From assembly GCA_021521415.1 (NCBI GenBank), contig JAIQDT010002059.1, positions 343,275 through 407,274 on the forward strand: 64,000 bases of DNA, given 5' to 3'. The position numbers and the translations under genes are program-made. A model generated the notes under the pieces. It was not told the DNA's origin, ran no database searches, and saw only the letters and a program-made list of their open reading frames with translations. Position 1 is the first letter of the stretch. Each line of letters opens with the position of its first letter. Below are positions 11,190-19,855 of this stretch, one piece after another. This stretch comes from Bidens hawaiensis. Its lineage: Eukaryota; Streptophyta; Magnoliopsida; Asterales; Asteraceae.

Positions 11190-12007
11190 TCAAATTACTA
11201 TATATAATAAATAAGAAGTTTTGTGACACAACCACGTAATTGGTCCATGCGGCCTCACGTGGTAGGTCTACCTTTTTATTTGTTTTTCGTTTTTAAATTT
11301 GTGTCGGTTCGCCACAGTAAATACGAGTTTTTTTACCGTTGACACCGTTAAATGGTTCCGGCCAAATTCGCGTAAGTCACGATCGCAACCTAAGGCTTTT
11401 TCCCCGCAAGTTTTTTAGTCCATCGATTCTGGGCGAATTCACGTCAGGTCACAGCCACAACGCACGTATAGATTTGGTTTTCGTCACTGTCTTTTTTATG
11501 TAAATATGTTAATTTGTTGTATTTTGAGTGTGGACGAATTAACTTATTGCTATAATTTTTATGTCGTAACCCGATACCAGCCGAACTCGTGTCGGTTCAC
11601 CACTACAACACATGATTTTCTGTGTACGATTTAGTCTTGAAAACGTCGATTCCGACTGAATTCACGTTAGTTAGCAAACGGAAGACGCGGTTTTTTATCA
11701 CTTTTTTCCCTGGATTCAAGAATCAACAAAGCGTATCAGTTCGAACTGCAACGCTCGTGTTTTTTTTGTTCGCCGTAACCAGATACTAACCGAAGTGTCA
11801 TAGGTTCGTAACCGCAACGCATGTTTTGTTATGTTAATTTTGTAGTTTAGCGTTAACAGTTTTTTTTGGGGAGGAGGGGGGTTGCTTATTACTGGTTTCA
11901 TAACCCGGCATCGACCAAGTCACCTCGACTCGCAGACGCACTACACGATCTGATAAGTTGTACGAGGAATAACATCAACCCGGCACAACGCACGGGAATC
12001 TTCCTAG
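11190..12007 (+). mobile_element. Probable non-autonomous Helitron with degenerate internal repeats
   Basis: Left end TC followed by AAATTACTATATATAATAAATAAG resembles plant Helitron 5' ends. The right end is CCCGGCACAACGCACGGG (short stem-loop) a few bases before CTAG at 12004-12007, with T following, as expected for a Helitron 3' terminus. The base before TC is C, not the usual A, so the 5' end is less sure. Internally it repeats a degenerate ~110-130-bp theme (TAACCCGATACCAGCCGAACTC..., CCGCAACGCA) at about 11341, 11421, 11565, 11640, 11770 and 11897. No coding capacity. Confidence 0.5.
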
Positions 12008-12033
12008 TTCCACATAAATTTCATTTAACAAAA
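11884..12033 (+). repeat. Left ~150-bp direct repeat flanking the endogenous virus
   Basis: GCTTATTACTGGTTTC at 11884 to CATTTAACAAA near 12033 is repeated in the same orientation at 19404-19556, with about 20 differences over 150 positions by eye. The copy includes the Helitron-like 3' end (CTAG at 12004-12007) plus about 26 bp of flank, then abuts the viral primer-binding-site end. Confidence 0.9.
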
Positions 12034-12034
12034 T

Positions 12035-12047
12035 GGTTCTGATACCA
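12035..12047 (-). other. Second primer-binding-site copy at the 3' end of the viral insert
   Basis: The minus strand reads TGGTATCAGAACC, 12 of 13 positions matching the tRNA-Met complement TGGTATCAGAGCC. With the copy at 19388-19400 it gives the insert a ~17-bp terminal redundancy (GG(T/C)TCTGATAC(C/T)AGAAG on +). This is what is expected if the captured molecule had ends at the minus-strand discontinuity of the viral genome. Confidence 0.88.
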
Positions 12048-12440
12048 GAAGTGTGGATATCTTGTTTTCATGATTTTTTGAAAATTATTTCAAAGATTAT
12101 AGTTTTTTGATTTAAGGAAAAACGAGTAAAATCATTGAAGTATAACAGTTATGAGACAGATATACCTTAGATCTCCATTGTCTCTGAACCTTTGTGATGA
12201 GTGATCAATCCAATCATTATCTTCCTATGGCCTCCTGCCTTGACGGAAATAAAAATGACTCCAGGACTCCAGATTTCATAACAAAAATCAGAGATGTTGA
12301 TAAAAAGAAATATTTTATTTCATAACTGTTTTTTCCGGAGGAAAACTTCTAGATATTTACATCATTTTCCCCTAAAGGGGAGCTTACTCACACATAGCTA
12401 AGATTACAAGGAAATTAAATTTTTCGGGAGAGTTTTCGAT
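12048..12440 (-). other. Viral intergenic leader with poly(A) signal
   Basis: About 400 nt between the predicted pregenomic transcription start (near 12435) and the primer-binding site. An AATAAA (rev. comp. at 12314-12319) sits roughly 120 nt after the predicted start, matching the caulimovirid arrangement in which the poly(A) signal lies shortly after the cap site and is bypassed once. Short purine/pyrimidine-rich blocks suggest structure, but no large stem-loop was verified. Confidence 0.6.
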
Positions 12441-12465
12441 GCCTCTATCCCTTACAATTCTTACA

Positions 12466-12523
12466 TTATATAGGAAAAACAATGAACATAAAGTTCTTTT
12501 TGTTTACGTAAGTGATTACGTAA
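12466..12523 (-). promoter_or_regulatory. 35S-like viral promoter: TATA plus as-1-like element
   Basis: The minus strand carries CCTATATAATG (TATATAA at 12472-12466). About 32 bp upstream lies TTACGTAATCACTTACGTAA (12523-12504), two TTACGTAA half-sites 12 bp apart. In the cauliflower mosaic virus 35S promoter the as-1 element (paired TGACG sites) sits at a similar distance upstream of TATA and binds TGA-type bZIP factors. The match here is by architecture and half-site core. Activity is unknown. Confidence 0.75.
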
Positions 12524-12622
12524 TTATCTTCATAATTGAACCCGTGTGGGGTCCTAATTACGTGTCCTCCATTATTTGACCGAGAGGTTGTCGCTTTGCC
12601 TGCTTTATTCACATGCTTGCTT

Positions 12623-14072
12623 TTAATCAATGAACCCATGTGTAGGGTCCAATCCATGTGTATCCTCCATCATTTCGTCTGAGAGGATGTCACTTTCTCT
12701 GCACTCTTCACATGCATGATTTTCTATTATGCGTGCCAGTTCTTGACATAATAATTTTCTAGTGGCCGGACCTACATCAAGTTGATTGAGAACGATTCGT
12801 TGCTCAATGGTCTCTATTGCATTTTTTTCATGAACAGGTAGGGGGGTTCCACTGTAACTAGTAATTATGCAGTTTTGGCTGCAGTAATTAATTTTCTTAA
12901 AACTTCCAACTTTAATCTGCTGAAGAGTCTTTAAGATTTTTAGATACCCATTAACTCTAATGGAGACCCAATTGCTGACATCTTCTTTTTCTTCCATGAC
13001 TTTGGAAGATTGGACATTTCTTGTTTTAGCTAAGCCAACCTCTAATAAATGTAAGGCGGGAAAGCTTTTTCCTTGATACCAATCTGGTATCGCAGAGGTG
13101 CATTCAATATAAATGTTAGCATCTTTGGCAGCTGCAATCTTCTTTCTGAAGGTTTTTATAGCCTTCTGTGAACAAGTTAATTTCTTGTAAATTAGCAGAA
13201 GGATATATACATTTAATTAGTCCAGCAGAAAATGCAAGAGAAACTAAATGAGGATCAGATCCTGGACAGAAGTTGTATAGACTTTTTGATGTCTTGTCTT
13301 CTGTGTATATATTTTCGACTTCAAAGTCGTCCGGGCTAAGAGCCCTAGCTTTAGACCAGACTGATCGGAATTCGTCCAAACTTATTATGTCGATTTCTTC
13401 ATTCTGAATCTCTATTCTTTTTTCTGATTTTCTTTCAAATGGTGAATTAGAAAAGTTAACCGGTGATATTCTTGTTGTCTTTACTACAGGTGTAGGAAAG
13501 ATAGAAATTCTTAATGGAATTTCTTTTTTCCCAAATTCTGCAGAAAATCTTGTGGCTTCTTGTTGGGCTTGTAACAAGGAGCTGAATTTTTTGTAGGGAG
13601 CTGATGTATTCTGGACATATTTTGAGACAATAGCCCAGTCTGCATAAATTCCTCTGTGGTCCCCATAAAAAATGACGTAGAATCTTGAATTTTGATTTCA
13701 TGGAGATGTCACCTTTTGAGCATAGGTTGTTTTAATAGTTTTTGGCAAACTATCAGCCATAAACGGATTTGAGTATTCTTTACCGGAGCCGTTTGCTTCC
13801 GGACTAAAAGATGATTGTGGCTCATCTTTTGCCTCATGTATGCTTTTTCCCAAAGCATCAGGGATCAACGGACTTGATTTTTCTTTACCTTTAGCCGTTT
13901 GTAAAGGAATAGATTCTGTTTTTAGACTTTCGTCTTCCTGTACAGAATTTACAGTTTTGGTGTTAAGCAATTCATTGTATAACACAATTTGCTGTTGCAC
14001 AGCTCGTAATTCTATTAAAAGAATTTTTTCTTTTAGGCATAGGGCCTTGATTTTTTCTTTTTCTTCTTCCAT
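12623..14072 (-). pseudogene. Transactivator/viroplasmin (ORF6) of the endogenous virus, broken
   Basis: In caulimoviruses this protein builds inclusion bodies and permits reinitiation of translation on polycistronic RNA. The start is placed at ATG 14072: it lies ~50 nt beyond the 19S-like TATA and opens a Lys/Glu/Leu-rich N-terminal coiled-coil-like segment. The upstream ATG at 14123 in the same frame adds 17 residues but overlaps the promoter. A Caulimo_VI/RNase H1-N-like patch (FYVIFYGDHRGIY) is readable at about 13680-13640, and a Cys-containing acidic tail ends at 12623. Breaks: an in-frame TGA at 13698-13700 just before the viroplasmin patch, and a frame change near 13116-13160. Overall span fits the family's ~500 residues. 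Confidence 0.85.
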
Positions 14073-14125
14073 CACAATTCTTTTTCTAAATGAGGGTGTG
14101 ATGAACTTTCGAAAGAGACGCATTC

Positions 14126-14160
14126 TATTTATAGAAAAAGATTACGTCATTGCTTACGTA
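14126..14160 (-). promoter_or_regulatory. 19S-like subgenomic promoter: TATA plus as-1-like element
   Basis: The minus strand reads TACGTAAGCAATGACGTAAT (14160-14141), a paired TACGTAA/TGACGTAA motif of as-1 type, followed 7 bp later by CTATAAATAG (14134-14125). It lies just upstream of the transactivator gene, where caulimoviruses place the 19S promoter. The stop codon of the polymerase gene (14154-14156) falls inside the as-1-like motif, so coding and promoter functions overlap. Confidence 0.72.
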
Positions 14161-16169
14161 TTTTGAAAGTCACGTGTCAAGCTATCAGCTAGCACGTTTT
14201 TTGGTCCTTCAAGATGTTCATTATTAAAGGAATATATTGAAAACCACATTTGCCATCTGACTAGGCGTCCTTGCTTATTATCTCCTGAAATTTTTGGTTT
14301 TTAGGAAATAAGTGAAGTTTTTATTATCTGTCCTGACTAGGAATTTTACAGGGGTTAGATAAATAGAAAACTTTGAAATGGTGTTTTTTACCGCCAGTAA
14401 TTCTTTTTCATTACTGTGGTAGTTTCTTTCAGCTGGTTTAAAACTTCCAAAGGTGTATTTACAAATTTCCTCTCTATCAGCTGTTTTTGCCTTTAAGACC
14501 CCACCCCAAAAGTCATTTGAGGCATCAGTTTCAATTATAAGAAAATCTTCTTCTTTTGGAAGATAAAGTCTAGGAAAACTTTTTAAGTTTTTTTTTATCT
14601 TTTTAATATAATCTGTATCGGCTTCTTTCCAATCCCATACATATTCCTTTTTTAATTTTACCTGTAGCGGCTTTCTGAGCTCTGCAAGCTTCGGGATGTA
14701 GCTTTCGGCATAAGTTAAAACACCAAAAAATCTTTGCAGATGTTTTTTGTCTTCTAAAGTATTTGGAAATTTATGTAAATTTTCCAAAATATGTTTTTGT
14801 GGACAATGAGTTCCTTGATCTATTTCAAGACCTAAAAAGTTTATCTTTGTTTTAAAAAGATTTGCTTTCTTTTTTGACAAAATAATTCCATATTTTTCAA
14901 TTGTTTTTAAAACAGATAAAACATGAAAATAGTGATGTTCCTCAGAGTTAGAAAATATTATGATATCGTCTACATAGACGGTATAATAATCTTCTAATCC
15001 TCTTAAAGCATTCTGCATATGTCTTTGAAATATACTAGGTGCTTGTTTTAATCCGAAAGGAACTACCTTCCATTGATAATGACCATCAGGACATGTGAAT
15101 GCAGTTAGTAACTGAGATTCTTCATCTAATAGTACCTGCCAGAAACCACTTTTGCAGTCGAAACTAGAAAATATGGTTTTTCCTCTTAAGAGGGTTAGTA
15201 ATTCTTGCATACACGGAAGATTATGACTATCTCCTATTGTTGCTAAATTAACCGCTTTATAATTTACTACCATTCGCTTTTTTCCTCTTCTTTTTTCAGC
15301 TTCATTTTCAACTAGAAATGCTGGTGACATATGAGGTGACTTACTTGGAACAATTAATTTTAGCTCAAGCAACTCTTTAATTTGTTTACTAAACTCTTCT
15401 CTATCTTGTGGACTGTATTTCATTGGTTTTACCCTGATTACAGTCTTAGGATCTATTAATTTTATTGACGCTTTCATCCAGTTTTTGGATTTTTCTAGGT
15501 CAATGGGATTTTCTGAGCATACTTTTTCAAGTAGTGCTTCTATTTTTTGATATTTTTGTATTTCTATGAAATATTTTTCTTCTGGTTTTATAACTTCTTG
15601 AGTTATATTAGTACCAGGTATTTGCTTTGTTTTTGAATCTTTTTTCATTGACTCAAGAAAATCGGGGTTCCCAACGCGAAGTGCTTTGGTTATTTTCTTA
15701 ATCAGAATCATTTCTTGATTAAGGTGAAAACATATTCTGTCTAACCATTGTGTAAAGGTCCATAAAGCTGACAGAAATTATTTCCAATGAGTAAATCTAT
15801 TCCTGATTCCTGCCGATAAATGGTAGGAATAGGAAATGGTTCTCCTGAAAAGTAAACTATAAGATTTCTCCAAACCTTATTTAGTTTGATTGTTTCTTCA
15901 TTAGCTATAGTTACTTTAATGTCCTTGGGTGTGTTTTCCCAAAGTTCTTCAAGGATAACGTACTTACTTGCTAGACAGAGGCTTGCTCCGGTATCAACAT
16001 AGCAATGTAAAGTTATCGTTTTATATCCTTTTAGAAAAACTTTTCCTTTGATATAAATAGAGTTGGGATTGGTTATATTAGCATAAACCAATTCCTCTTG
16101 TTTTAAAATATTTTGATAAAAATGTAATTTGCCTAATTCATTTTCTTCCCGCTTATGAGTTGTAGTCAT
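14154..16169 (-). pseudogene. Viral protease-reverse transcriptase-RNase H polyprotein (ORF5), broken
   Basis: It starts at ATG 16169, overlapping the coat protein stop as ATGA. The N-terminal ~140 residues contain the aspartic protease active site YVDTGAS. The RT part (15711 downward) shows FDCKSGFWQV (motif A) and YVDDIIIF (catalytic YxDD), followed by the connection region and RNase H residues: IETDAS, SNEKELLAV and RTDNKNF. A final NVLADSLTR patch lies past a break. Breaks: frame change between 15741 and 15770, separating protease from RT, and another near 14278-14295 just before the RNase H end. Span equals about 670 codons, the usual size for caulimovirus P5. All catalytic Asp/Glu residues visible are retained. 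Confidence 0.92.
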
Positions 16170-17555
16170 TCTGAGTCAGTAGAATCGTCAGAAGAGTCGT
16201 ATTTGACTGTTAATGAATATACCTGAGTATACCCATCGTAAATGTTTTCAGAAGGAAAATATCCTTCTTCTTCAGCTTCTAAAATGAGCTTTGTTTTTTC
16301 TGGGAATTTTTGTCGGTTAGGACATTCGTTGGCATAATGTCCTTCTTCAGAACATATCCAACATCTGCATTTTTTCTTTCCTTGCGGGCAGATTTTTGGT
16401 TTTTCTTTTGAAAAATATTTTCCTGGCGTAAATTTTTTCTTCTTGGTTTTCCAGAACCTTCTTTTTGTATATTTTCTTTTATATTTCTTTTTGAAGTATT
16501 TTTTTATCTTTGGGTGGGTCACATCCAAAGGATAATTGAGGTATTTCAGTTAAAGTACTCCAACATTTTTTGTTAAATCTTTTTAACTGTTTTTGTTTAT
16601 TGGAGAAATCACAATAGACTGCTATTTCTTCTTTAACAATTCTTGTAGCAAATCCGATGGAATACATAGTAAAAGAATTCTTTTCTTTATTCCATATTTC
16701 TTTGGCTTTTTCTCCTACTACGGGGATTTTCATTAAGTAGGTTTATATCCATGAATGATATTCACCCGTACTTAATTTGTACAAGTTTTGCTCAAATAAG
16801 CAAGTGAAATCGTCTAAAAGACATATATCACATAATTGTGCTTTCGTAAGATTTTGTCTTGCTTTTTCCAGCAATTTTTGATTTTCTTGATCTTTATTTG
16901 TAAGAAAATCAAGACCTAAAAACATCATATACATGGCGTTTATTAGTTCATCAAAGAGGTCTATACCATTCATATTTTCATTCCAGGTTGTACCTTTAAT
17001 GAAATCTTGAATATTTCCGGAAGATTTATGTTCTCTTAGTAATAAAACTGCTTTAGCATTAGAGAACTCTTCTGGATTGGATTGGATAATGAGACTAATC
17101 TCAGTATTCCATTTGTCTATAACTGATTTTCTTTTTTCAAGATCGAAGATACAGTCTATTTTAATAGTGTCAATTGTGGTTGAACTTCCATTATTAGAGT
17201 TTTGTATACCTTTGTGATAAGGCATAGAAAATTCTACATTTTTCTTTTTGTGGCTAGTATAACTAGTACTGGCCCTATTTGTTATACTATTGTACATAGG
17301 AGTGTATTCTTCAGAAGAACTTTCATCTTCAGTTATAGGTTCTAGTGTTATATCTTTTTCATTTTTAGGTTCTTTGAATGTAAAAACCTTTTCTGGAAAA
17401 TATTTGTCTCTAAGGCTTTTATTTTCCGCAAATTTTTGTTCGCATTATTTATCACTTAGTGACATTAGTTGAACTAGTTCATGTATTTGTTCAGCTGAGC
17501 CTGTCTCTAACTGATTGTCAAATATTTGTTCTAGCCTTTGAGAGATAGAACTCAT
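16166..17555 (-). pseudogene. Viral coat protein (ORF4), broken
   Basis: It starts at ATG 17555, overlapping the preceding ORF's TGA. The acidic N-terminal region (Glu/Asp/Ser-rich, about 17380-17300) is followed by the conserved core and then a Lys/Arg-rich stretch with a zinc knuckle C-X2-C-X4-H-X4-C (CWICSEEGHYANEC, around 16360-16310) and an acidic Ser/Asp tail ending at 16166. Precapsid and capsid proteins of caulimoviruses have this layout. Breaks: in-frame TAA at 17445-17447, in-frame TAA at 16743-16745, and a frame change near 16500-16530. Length (~463 codons) fits the family. Confidence 0.9.
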
Positions 17556-18102
17556 TTTTTTGTTTTGTTAAGCTCTTGAATTTCTCTTTCAAGTTTTAAC
17601 TTTTGCTTTAATAACTCGGATAGAGTTTCTAATTTGTCACCTGGGTGCATACTCCAGTCATCCTGAATTATGCTGAATTTTTGAATTATGTGACACTTTT
17701 GTAGCTCAATTTTAATAATTTAGACATCTCACATGGGCTTCTTTTCTCTTTTAAAAGGTTATCACATGGGCGTTCTTTTAAAAGATTATCACATGGGCGT
17801 TGTCCTTTCATGTCAGTTTTTTTTTTTTTTTAAGAAATGTATTTTTTTTTTAATATTCTATGGTTCTTTCGTACCAAAAGGCCATTTTAATGCATTTGGA
17901 CATTTAGAACTTCCTAATGACGGAAGATTTTTGTGTGTTGTTCCATCTTTTGAGGCTTAGCTTCCTCTATTTTATCAATCTTTTCTGAGACATCCTTAAT
18001 GATCTTTGCAGCTATAGTCTCTAGATTTTCATTGGTAGATAATTTTTCTACTTTATTAGTTAAATCTCTAATTAATTCTTCTAACTTTAGAAGAGAACTC
18101 AT
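17552..18102 (-). pseudogene. Virion-associated protein-like ORF3, with insertion
   Basis: It starts at ATG 18102, overlapping ORF2's stop as ATGA. The first ~50 residues form a heptad-like coiled coil (LLKLEELIRDLTNKVEKL), as in the tetramerising N-terminus of caulimovirus VAP. Reading is lost after 17914 by a frame change. A second coiled-coil-like segment (LETLSELLKQKLKLEREI, about 17650-17590) runs to the TGA at 17552. Between them 17720-17870 carries poly(A)-rich DNA and three ~27-33-bp repeats, making the gene ~150 bp longer than the usual ~130 codons, so an insertion is inferred. Confidence 0.7.
17722..17815. repeat. Three short tandem repeats inside the viral ORF3
   Basis: The word (A/C)TCACATGGGC(G/T)T recurs at about 17729, 17762 and 17789, with TCTTTTAAAAG between copies, followed by poly-T runs to 17852. 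Unlike viral flanks it has no reading frame, suggesting insertion or replication slippage after integration or in the parent virus. Confidence 0.7.
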
Positions 18103-18329
18103 GTTGTGGTTATTAGAGTTCTTCTCGCTTTAAGATTAGAGAGTTTCTTTTTAGCAACAGCTAATTCTTGTTTGAAGAATCTTATATTCTGAGCTTTTAT
18201 GTTATCCTGTAACATAAAGTTATATCTAGTTTGGTTTATTTGGCCTTCGTATCTCAGAATTTCACTTTTTTCAAAGTTAATTGCATCATCTAGAGCTTTA
18301 ACTGCTTCTATGATTGGCGTTAAAGGCAT
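18099..18329 (-). CDS. Small viral ORF2, 76 aa, intact
   Basis: The ATG at 18329 overlaps the movement protein stop (TAATG), and its stop overlaps the next start (ATGA), the close packing typical of caulimovirid polycistronic RNA. The protein is Lys/Leu/Asn-rich and predicted mostly helical (EILRYEGQINQTRYNFMLQD, KKKLSNLKARR). Its position matches the aphid-transmission-factor ORF of caulimoviruses, but it is half that length and I see no specific motif, so the function is not assigned. It is the only main ORF in the insert without a visible break. Confidence 0.6.
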   Translation of the reverse strand: MPLTPIIEAVKALDDAINFEKSEILRYEGQINQTRYNFMLQDNIKAQNIRFFKQELAVAKKKLSNLKARRTLITTT

Positions 18330-19307
18330 TATATTCCTATAACCTCTTTAAGAATTTCTCCATGCTTATCTATTCTTTCTGACATAGATCGTATTAATTG
18401 TATTTCTGTAGAGGTGGAAGTTGGTTCTCTAGTTCTTAGAGTGTGTCCAGAAAAACTATGTCTAGGTCTAGACTCTAAAATTTGTTTATCTCGAGCTATG
18501 TTTATTGCCCAATTTTCTTGAAGTTGTGAAGGTTCAGTGAATTTACTTTCTTCTACTGTTCCTATATCTGAGAATACATCTTCGATTGTTATACTCTCTT
18601 TGTCTTTATACTCTATTGAATGAGTATTGTTGGTAATAGCATACGATATTAGATAATTAATCGTAAATACTTTATTTCCTGGTTCCATTAGATCAGTTCT
18701 TTCGCATTGATGTATGAAACTAAGAGTTTTGTCGAAATCTCTTGAATCTCGATGTAAAGCAAAAATACGGTAAACATAAATTTACCATAAGCTAAATTTC
18801 CTTGTACTGCCCCTAAGAGAGCATCTTGTCTGTTAATGATTCTATTATCAACAACAGCCATTTTTATAGGAAAATTAATTCCATCTCTAAACTGTGCTTT
18901 TAGTAAGATTTTTACCGCTCCTATATGCACCATGTTCATTGATTTTCTTAATTCGGGTTTAATAGTCAAAAGTCTTTTTGCTATTTCTTCTTTAGTTAAG
19001 AGTGGCAAAAATACTTTTCCCGATGTATCCTTTATGTCTACTGAAAATTCTTCAGTATTAAAGCAGTAAAGGATTTTATTTTTTCTTGAAAAAGCCTTTG
19101 AAACTAGGCTTTGCAAACTATTAGGTTGATTAAAACCTGTCTATTATCAAGCTTGAACTTAAGCTTGCTTATTTTTGTTAATTGGTCAAAATTAATCATG
19201 TAATCTGACTGAAAACCTCTTTCATTTTCACTAAAGTTGATAACTTCAGTATTTTGTTTGTATGATTCTTCAGAATCATCTTCAATCAGAAAATTTTTAT
19301 TTTCCAT
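18329..19307 (-). pseudogene. Viral movement protein (ORF1, 30K-like), broken
   Basis: Movement proteins of this family form tubules through plasmodesmata. The first ATG after the primer-binding site is at 19307. The reading then passes through three frames: 19307 to about 19104, about 19140 to 18688, and about 18710 to 18329. Two frame changes therefore break it. The middle block, with KIL, GAVKILLKAQFRDGINFPI and NRQDALLG patches, fits the 30K core; the last part is the Ser/Glu-rich C-terminus. Combined span of ~327 codons equals the usual caulimovirus length. It is assigned from position, size and general pattern; a profile search would settle it. Confidence 0.78.
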
Positions 19308-19310
19308 TTT

Positions 19311-19400
19311 AACTGAGCCTAAGGCTTAGTGTTTAATTATAGCTGAGCACAAGGCTCTGACATTAATTTTTAAAAAGCTGAGCACAAGGCTCTGATACTA
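19311..19400 (-). other. Viral 5' end: primer-binding site and repeated GAGCCTTGTGCTCAGCT
   Basis: The minus strand starts TAGTATCAGAGCC (19400-19388), one mismatch to the tRNA-Met complement. AGAGCCTTGTGCTCAGCT then occurs at about 19393-19376 and again at 19358-19341, and a diverged third copy (AAGCCTTAGGCTCAG) precedes the movement-protein ATG. The repeats lie in the short leader between primer-binding site and ORF1. Confidence 0.8.
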
Positions 19401-19403
19401 GAA

Positions 19404-19556
19404 GCTTATTACTGGTTTCGTAACCCAGCACCGATCGAAGTCACCTCGACTCGCAGCCGCACTACACAATTTAATAAGTTATACGAGTAATAACATCAAC
19501 CCAGCGCAACGCACCAGAAACCTAAACCTAGTTTAGCATAAATTTCATTTAACAAA
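19404..19556 (+). repeat. Right ~150-bp direct repeat flanking the endogenous virus
   Basis: Same orientation and extent as 11884-12033, including the Helitron-like CTAG (19528-19531) and the shared CATAAATTTCATTTAACAAA. Most differences between the two copies are transitions. It separates the virus end from the PSRP1 upstream region. Confidence 0.9.
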
Positions 19557-19855
19557 CATGTAACAATGTCCTAAAACCTCATAAAATCCTTTCCATGTTT
19601 TTGTCCTAATTAATTCAATGTCATCCATTCCACACTACAAACCAATGTCATCATGGCCCAAAATGGACCAGTTTCCAATAAAATCTGCCACCATTCTGCA
19701 TATTATCCACATCCAGATAATAATAATAAAATTAATAATTCAAAAAGACCCACAAAAACTACATTGTCCACTGAGTAAAAACCTTCATCTTCTTCCCATT
19801 TAATATCTCATCTCACATACCCTAAAAACTCAAAATCTGCAAATTACTACTAAAA
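19557..19855 (+). promoter_or_regulatory. Upstream region of PSRP1 left between virus flank and start codon
   Basis: The 299 bp between the right flanking repeat and the ATG is all that can be non-repeat promoter plus 5' UTR. It is A/C-rich with CATCC/CACAT words. A TATA box could not be assigned with confidence (candidates TATTATC at about 19700 and TTTAATATC at about 19800). Confidence 0.4.

Larger units (their letters stand above)
12035..19403 (-). mobile_element. Endogenous pararetrovirus, near-complete caulimovirus-like genome
   Basis: Read on the minus strand from 19403 to 12035, the ~7.4 kb contains, in order, primer-binding site, movement protein, a 76-aa ORF, a virion-associated-protein-like ORF, coat protein, aspartic protease-RT-RNase H polyprotein, transactivator/viroplasmin, a 35S-like promoter and leader with poly(A) signal, and again the primer-binding site. 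Gene order, sizes and overlapping starts and stops (TAATG, ATGA) match the caulimovirus type of Caulimoviridae. The genus is inferred and soymovirus-like or unassigned endogenous clades are alternatives. It is an old genomic copy: about three in-frame stops and at least six frame changes, plus an apparent ~150-bp insertion, break all genes except the small ORF2. One copy only, not a tandem array. Confidence 0.93.

Noticed and set aside
13840..14166. Plus-strand open frame of 108 codons across the transactivator gene
   Set aside because: It is the antisense of the Lys/Glu-rich start of ORF6, with no independent signals.
11884..19556. Reading the flanking 150-bp repeats as LTRs of a retrotransposon whose body is the virus
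   Set aside because: One repeat does abut a primer-binding site as an LTR would, but a second primer-binding site precedes the other repeat, the repeats lack TG...CA ends, and the gene set (movement protein, transactivator, no integrase) is that of a pararetrovirus.
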